From Methanobrevibacter sp. (GTDB taxonomy: Archaea; Methanobacteriota; Methanobacteria; Methanobacteriales; Methanobacteriaceae): a stretch of 16,482 nucleotides of DNA. Numbering within the stretch: the stretch's first letter is position 1; each line of letters begins with the position of its first letter. Positions 13,611 through 16,482 of the stretch are shown one piece after another. Position numbers and translations under genes: made by a program. The stretch spans positions 1 through 16,482 of the forward strand of contig JADLKP010000026.1 of assembly GCA_016838945.1 (NCBI GenBank). The letters run 5' to 3'. The notes below the pieces were generated by a model. It was not told the origin of the DNA. It searched no databases and saw only the letters and a program-made list of their open reading frames with translations.

Positions 13611-13710
13611 GGAGTTTTTCTCTTTGAGCAAATCTCCAATTATCTGAAATGGTAAGGTTTTTGAATTCTTTTGAATTCATTAAACCTTGATAATTTTTTA
13701 CTTTTTTTAT
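13611..13710 (+). ncRNA. Candidate structured small RNA with two hairpins and a U-rich end
   Basis: A first hairpin (13611-13637) has 12-base arms that pair in 10 of 12 positions around a UUU loop, with GGAG pairing CUCC at its base. A second hairpin (13654-13688) pairs AAGGTTT with AAACCTT and, across a small internal loop, GAATTC with GAATTC. It is followed by runs of six and seven Ts (about 13693-13707). The TATA box at 13579-13589 would place the RNA 5' end at about 13610, exactly where the first stem begins. No protein of more than about 13 codons fits. It resembles no RNA family I recognise, so this is a candidate only. Confidence 0.4.
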
Positions 13711-13894
13711 AATTCTTCAATTTAATTATTTTTTACAATATAACTATAATTTTCTATTTTTAAGCCAATATAATAGTTATTTTTAAATTTAAAGCTTATA
13801 AAATCATTATATTTATTAATAGTCATTTAAAAATTATTTTTTAGGTTTCACTACCTTAAAAAGAATACCCTTTCAGATAAAAGGAGGAAAAATC

Positions 13895-13969
13895 ATGGAA
13901 TTTAATTTCAAACAATTTTTATTGTTATTAATTCTATTCATACAAATGATTTTATTGTTTGTTGAATAA
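13895..13969 (+). CDS. 24-residue hydrophobic micro-ORF with strong ribosome site
   Basis: The ATG at 13895 is preceded by AAAAGGAGG seven bases upstream, the strongest ribosome site in the window apart from that of lysA. The product starts MEFNFKQF and then runs through LLLLILFIQMILLFV to a final Glu: one membrane-spanning helix with a short polar N-terminus. It has 24 residues and a TAA stop. There is no named family that I recognise. Upstream TATA-like bases (about 13795-13820) could drive it, with a small hairpin at 13839-13861 in the leader. It could be a small membrane peptide, a leader peptide or chance; the ribosome site and the spacing make chance less likely. It lies in a 700-base gap upstream of lysA. 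Confidence 0.45.
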   Translation: MEFNFKQFLLLLILFIQMILLFVE

Positions 13970-14018
13970 GTGATTTTTTAGACAGTCGAATTTTACAAAA
14001 AGTTTTAGGTTTACTCTT

Positions 14019-14045
14019 GCCTTAGGTAGGCTTTCATCCTTTTTT
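14019..14045 (+). terminator. Short GC hairpin plus T-run after the micro-ORF
   Basis: GCCT (14019-14022) and AGGC (14028-14031) pair around a five-base loop, and CC plus six Ts follow at 14038-14045. The stem is short but unusually GC-rich for this DNA. It is a plausible end for a micro-ORF transcript about 50 bases past its stop. Confidence 0.4.
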
Positions 14046-14100
14046 AATAAACTTTATTTCATATTTTTCTCAAGTCGGCTAATCGATTTCCTTAAATAAT

Positions 14101-14111
14101 TTTATATATTA
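14101..14111 (+). promoter_or_regulatory. TATA box of lysA
   Basis: TTTATATATTA predicts transcription from about 14131, giving a leader of some 80 bases. That leader is AT-rich with no recognisable riboswitch, and ends in the ribosome site TAGGAGG six to seven bases before the lysA ATG. Confidence 0.45.
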
Positions 14112-14209
14112 GTTTAAATAGAATTTTATTGAAAACTTATTTTTAGATTATATAGATTATTATTCTAAGATAACTATTCATTATAGATTATTTTTATAGG
14201 AGGCATAAA

Positions 14210-15493
14210 ATGGATTTAAATATAAAAACAAACGATAAAGGCCATTTAGATATTGGCGGTGCTGATGCATGTGAACTTGTTGAGCAATATGGCACTCCTA
14301 TCTATGTGATTGATGAGGAAAGAATTAGAGACAACTACAACAGATTCTATAACGCTTTCACTAAATTTTACCCTAAATTCAAAGTATTCTATGCTTGTAA
14401 AGCTAATACAAACATTGCAGTTTTAAAAATCCTTGAGGAAGAAGGATGCTGCATTGATGCAGTATCTCCTGGAGAAGTTTACATCTGTAAAAAAATGGGA
14501 TTCTCTGGAGACAGAATCCTATTCACAGGAAACAACATCAGAAACGATGAAATGGATTATGTAAACAGTGAAGATGTAATCCTAAACATTGACTCTGTTT
14601 CCGCACTTAAAAGACTTGCAGAAAGCATTGATCCTAATGGCAAAAAAATCTCATTCAGAGTTAACCCTATGGTGGGTGCTGGTCACCACGGCCACTGTAT
14701 CACCGGTGGAGAAATGAGTAAATTTGGTATTATGGAAACTGAAGCTGTAGAAATCTACAAATTGGCAAAAGAATTAGGATTCGAACCTGTAGGTATGCAC
14801 TCTCACATCGGTTCTGGAATCCTTGATCCGGAACCATTCAAATTAGCTATTGAATCCACTATGAACATTGCAGGAAAAGTTCACCAAGAAGCAGGAATCG
14901 ACTTCGAGTTCATTGACTTCGGTGGTGGAGTTGGAATTCCATACACTCCTGATGAGGAATTGCTTGACTTGGAACACTTTGCAGAGGAAAACGTCAAATT
15001 ATTCAAAGAAAAATTAGAGGAATTTGACATGGGGGAACCTACATTATACCTTGAACCGGGCAGATACATTGTAGGGGATGCTTCCGTAATCTTAGTTGAA
15101 GTAAACAGTGTAAAGGAAAGCTACAGAAAATTCATCGGTGTAGATGCTGGATTCAACACCTTGCTTAGACCTGCTATGTACGATTCCTACCATCACATTG
15201 TAGTTGCAAACAAAATGAATGAAAAGCCAACTCAAGAAGTGGATGTTGCAGGAAACGTCTGTGAATCCGGTGACTTGTTTGCAAGAGACAGACCTCTTCC
15301 AGATATTGAAGAAGGAGACATTTTAGGTATTTTAAATGCTGGTGCATACGGTTACACAATGGCTTCCAACTACAACTCAAGACCTCTCCCTGCAGAGATT
15401 CTTGTTAAAAACGGTGAGTCTTTCGTAATCCGTGAAGCACAAAGCTTTGATGACATCTTTGAAAAGCAATCCATTCCTGACCACTTACAATAG
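14210..15493 (+). CDS. lysA: Diaminopimelate decarboxylase
   Basis: LysA removes CO2 from meso-diaminopimelate to make L-lysine, the last step of the pathway. The 427-residue length is typical. The PLP lysine is Lys64 in FYACKANTN. The phosphate-binding glycines are at DFGGGVGIPY (236-245), EPGR is at 282-285, CESGD (351-355) supplies the active-site Cys from the partner subunit, and AGAYGYTMASNYNSRPLPAE (377-396) carries the conserved Tyr380. Specificity over other fold-III decarboxylases is supported by the CESGD and HSHIGSGI motifs and by dapF next door. The ATG follows TAGGAGG. dapF begins 68 bases downstream, so the two are probably one operon, with the enzymes in reverse order of the pathway. 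Lysine also enters pseudomurein in methanogens of this kind. Cytoplasmic. Confidence 0.96.
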   Translation: MDLNIKTNDKGHLDIGGADACELVEQYGTPIYVIDEERIRDNYNRFYNAFTKFYPKFKVFYACKANTNIAVLKILEEEGCCIDAVSPGEVYICKKMGFSGDRILFTGNNIRNDEMDYVNSEDVILNIDSVSALKRLAESIDPNGKKISFRVNPMVGAGHHGHCITGGEMSKFGIMETEAVEIYKLAKELGFEPVGMHSHIGSGILDPEPFKLAIESTMNIAGKVHQEAGIDFEFIDFGGGVGIPYTPDEELLDLEHFAEENVKLFKEKLEEFDMGEPTLYLEPGRYIVGDASVILVEVNSVKESYRKFIGVDAGFNTLLRPAMYDSYHHIVVANKMNEKPTQEVDVAGNVCESGDLFARDRPLPDIEEGDILGILNAGAYGYTMASNYNSRPLPAEILVKNGESFVIREAQSFDDIFEKQSIPDHLQ

Positions 15494-15561
15494 TTGGGAA
15501 TTGTTTATTTAATTTAATTTAATTATTTGAGGAAAACTATAAACTATCAATTGGTGAAAAT

Positions 15562-16425
15562 ATGGTAGATTTAAAAGGTTTAAAATTTGCTAAAATGCAT
15601 GGTATCGGTAATGATTTCCCTATTATCGATGAAAGCCAAGGAGAACAAATTCCTGAAGCTGACAAACCTGAAGCATGCAGGATATTATGCCACAGAAACT
15701 TTGGTGTAGGTGGAGATGGAGTATTGTTCGTTGTTCCATCTGAAGTGGCAGATATTGGATACAGAATGTTCAATCCAGATGGATCCGAGGCTGAAATGTG
15801 TGGAAACGGTATCCGTTGCTTTGGAGATTTCGTTTACAGAAACAAAATCGTTGAAAAGGAAACAATGACTGTAGAGACCAAATCAGGCATCAAGACCATT
15901 GAAATCACTGTAGAAAATGGCGAACCTGTTCTCTTTAAGGTTAATATGGGCAAGTCAACATTCAAGGTTCCTGAAATTCCAATGATTGCAGATTCCCAAG
16001 AGTTTGTTGACGGCGACCTTGAAGTTATTGACACCACCTTTAAGGCAACCTGTGTCAATGTAGGAAACCCTCATGCAATCTTGTTTGTTGATGATGTAGA
16101 TGCTATTGATATTGACAAATACGGCCCAGCCATTGAATGCCATGAAGTCTTCCCAGAAAAGATCAATGTTCATTTTGTTGAAGTGATAAGCAAAAATGAA
16201 GGAAAAATGAGAACTTGGGAACGTGGTGCTGGTGTTACCTTAGCATGCGGTACCGGTGCAACTTCAACTGCACTTGCTGGTGTAAAATTAGGTCTTTTTG
16301 ACAATGAGATTCTTCTTCACTTGCCTGGTGGAGACTTAGAGTTTAATGTCTATGAAGAGGACGGAGAACTCGGAGCATTCATGAAAGGGCCTGCAGCATT
16401 GGTCTTCAATGCTGAAATCCAATAA
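15562..16425 (+). CDS. dapF: Diaminopimelate epimerase
   Basis: DapF converts L,L-diaminopimelate to the meso form used by LysA, using two cysteines and no cofactor. The 287-residue length is typical. The first catalytic cysteine is Cys80 in EMCGNGIRCFG and the second is Cys229 in LACGTGATS. KMHGIGNDF (11-19), NPDGSEAEMCGNG, NVGNPHAILFVDD (166-178) and TWERGAG (218-224) are the other family signatures. Both halves of the two-lobed fold are present and complete. The ATG follows GGTGAAAAT, the local ribosome-site style. It lies 68 bases after lysA; the spacer is AT-rich with no terminator, so co-transcription is likely. Cytoplasmic. Confidence 0.96.
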   Translation: MVDLKGLKFAKMHGIGNDFPIIDESQGEQIPEADKPEACRILCHRNFGVGGDGVLFVVPSEVADIGYRMFNPDGSEAEMCGNGIRCFGDFVYRNKIVEKETMTVETKSGIKTIEITVENGEPVLFKVNMGKSTFKVPEIPMIADSQEFVDGDLEVIDTTFKATCVNVGNPHAILFVDDVDAIDIDKYGPAIECHEVFPEKINVHFVEVISKNEGKMRTWERGAGVTLACGTGATSTALAGVKLGLFDNEILLHLPGGDLEFNVYEEDGELGAFMKGPAALVFNAEIQ

Positions 16426-16482
16426 GTTTATTTATTTTTAAATAATTTATTTTTTCTTTTTTTTATATTCATTATTTTTAAT
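16426..16482 (+). terminator. T-rich terminator region after dapF
   Basis: The bases after the dapF stop hold T-runs, up to eight Ts at about 16457-16464, with only a weak AT stem before them. This looks like the end of the lysA-dapF transcript, although the window stops at 16482. Confidence 0.4.

Noticed and set aside
13589..13647. C/D-box guide RNA (ATGATGT at 13589 and CTGA at 13644)
   Set aside because: The C box is imperfect, there are no convincing inner D' and C' boxes, and the TATA box would start transcription downstream of the C box.
13624..13647. Seven-codon leader peptide starting at TTG behind GGAG
   Set aside because: It is very short, starts inside the hairpin loop and uses a weak start; the hairpin explains the GGAG equally well.
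14109..14121. HxlR-type half-site (TTAGTTTAAATAG) in the lysA promoter
   Set aside because: Only one half matches and there is no palindrome; expected by chance in such AT-rich DNA.
14101..14209. Lysine riboswitch upstream of lysA
   Set aside because: The leader is about 80 bases of AT-rich sequence without the large conserved multi-helix core that a lysine riboswitch needs.

Overview
The window looks like chromosome from a host-associated methanogenic archaeon of the Methanobrevibacter type. This is an inference from several signs: very AT-rich intergenic DNA, archaeal TATA boxes (TTTATATA-like), ribosome sites of the GGTGA or GGAGG type, T-run terminators, and a gene set typical of those genomes (ArgD, LysA and DapF, an EFR1-type flavodoxin-ferredoxin, HxlR regulators, a MacB/FtsX-type ABC pair and radical SAM proteins). 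No rRNA, tRNA, insertion sequence, phage gene or CRISPR array is visible.

Layout. 103-1146 (-) is an aldo/keto reductase with a C-terminal ferredoxin domain, divergent from argD (1388-2563, +). An esterase of the HSL type (2723-3607, -) faces argD tail to tail. A divergent ABC exporter follows: a permease that lacks a normal start codon (about 3890-5026) and an ATPase with an acidic, tyrosine-rich N-terminal tail (5035-5811). Then come an EFR1 flavodoxin-ferredoxin (5895-6671, +), an HxlR regulator (6872-7249, -) divergent from an NTF2-like protein (7340-7720, +), a nitroreductase (7885-8535, -) divergent from a second HxlR regulator (8681-9073, +), and two tandem radical SAM paralogues on the minus strand. 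The upstream radical SAM copy (10068-10958) is interrupted by one in-frame TAA. An old-yellow-enzyme (OYE) family flavoprotein (11259-12260, +), a membrane protein of the YczE/DUF6198 type (12365-13009, +) and a NUDIX hydrolase (13065-13502, -) follow. A 700-base gene-poor stretch holds a candidate structured RNA (13611-13710) and a 24-residue hydrophobic micro-ORF with a strong ribosome site (13895-13969). The window closes with lysA (14210-15493) and dapF (15562-16425), the last steps of lysine synthesis. Lysine is needed for protein and, in this group, for pseudomurein.

The most striking pattern is a shared palindromic operator. An 18-bp perfect palindrome, GGTAAGTTTAAACTTACC, lies upstream of the OYE gene with imperfect copies beside it. 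A 16/18 copy and a 13/18 copy lie head to tail between the nitroreductase and its HxlR gene. The HxlR/NTF2 intergenic region carries GTAATTTTAAAATTAC, which differs from the same core at only one symmetric base pair per half-site. Together with the conserved N-terminal Cys-Pro in both HxlR proteins, this suggests a local, redox- or electrophile-responsive regulon of flavin and iron-sulfur enzymes. The regulatory wiring is an inference; the sequence repeats are directly visible.
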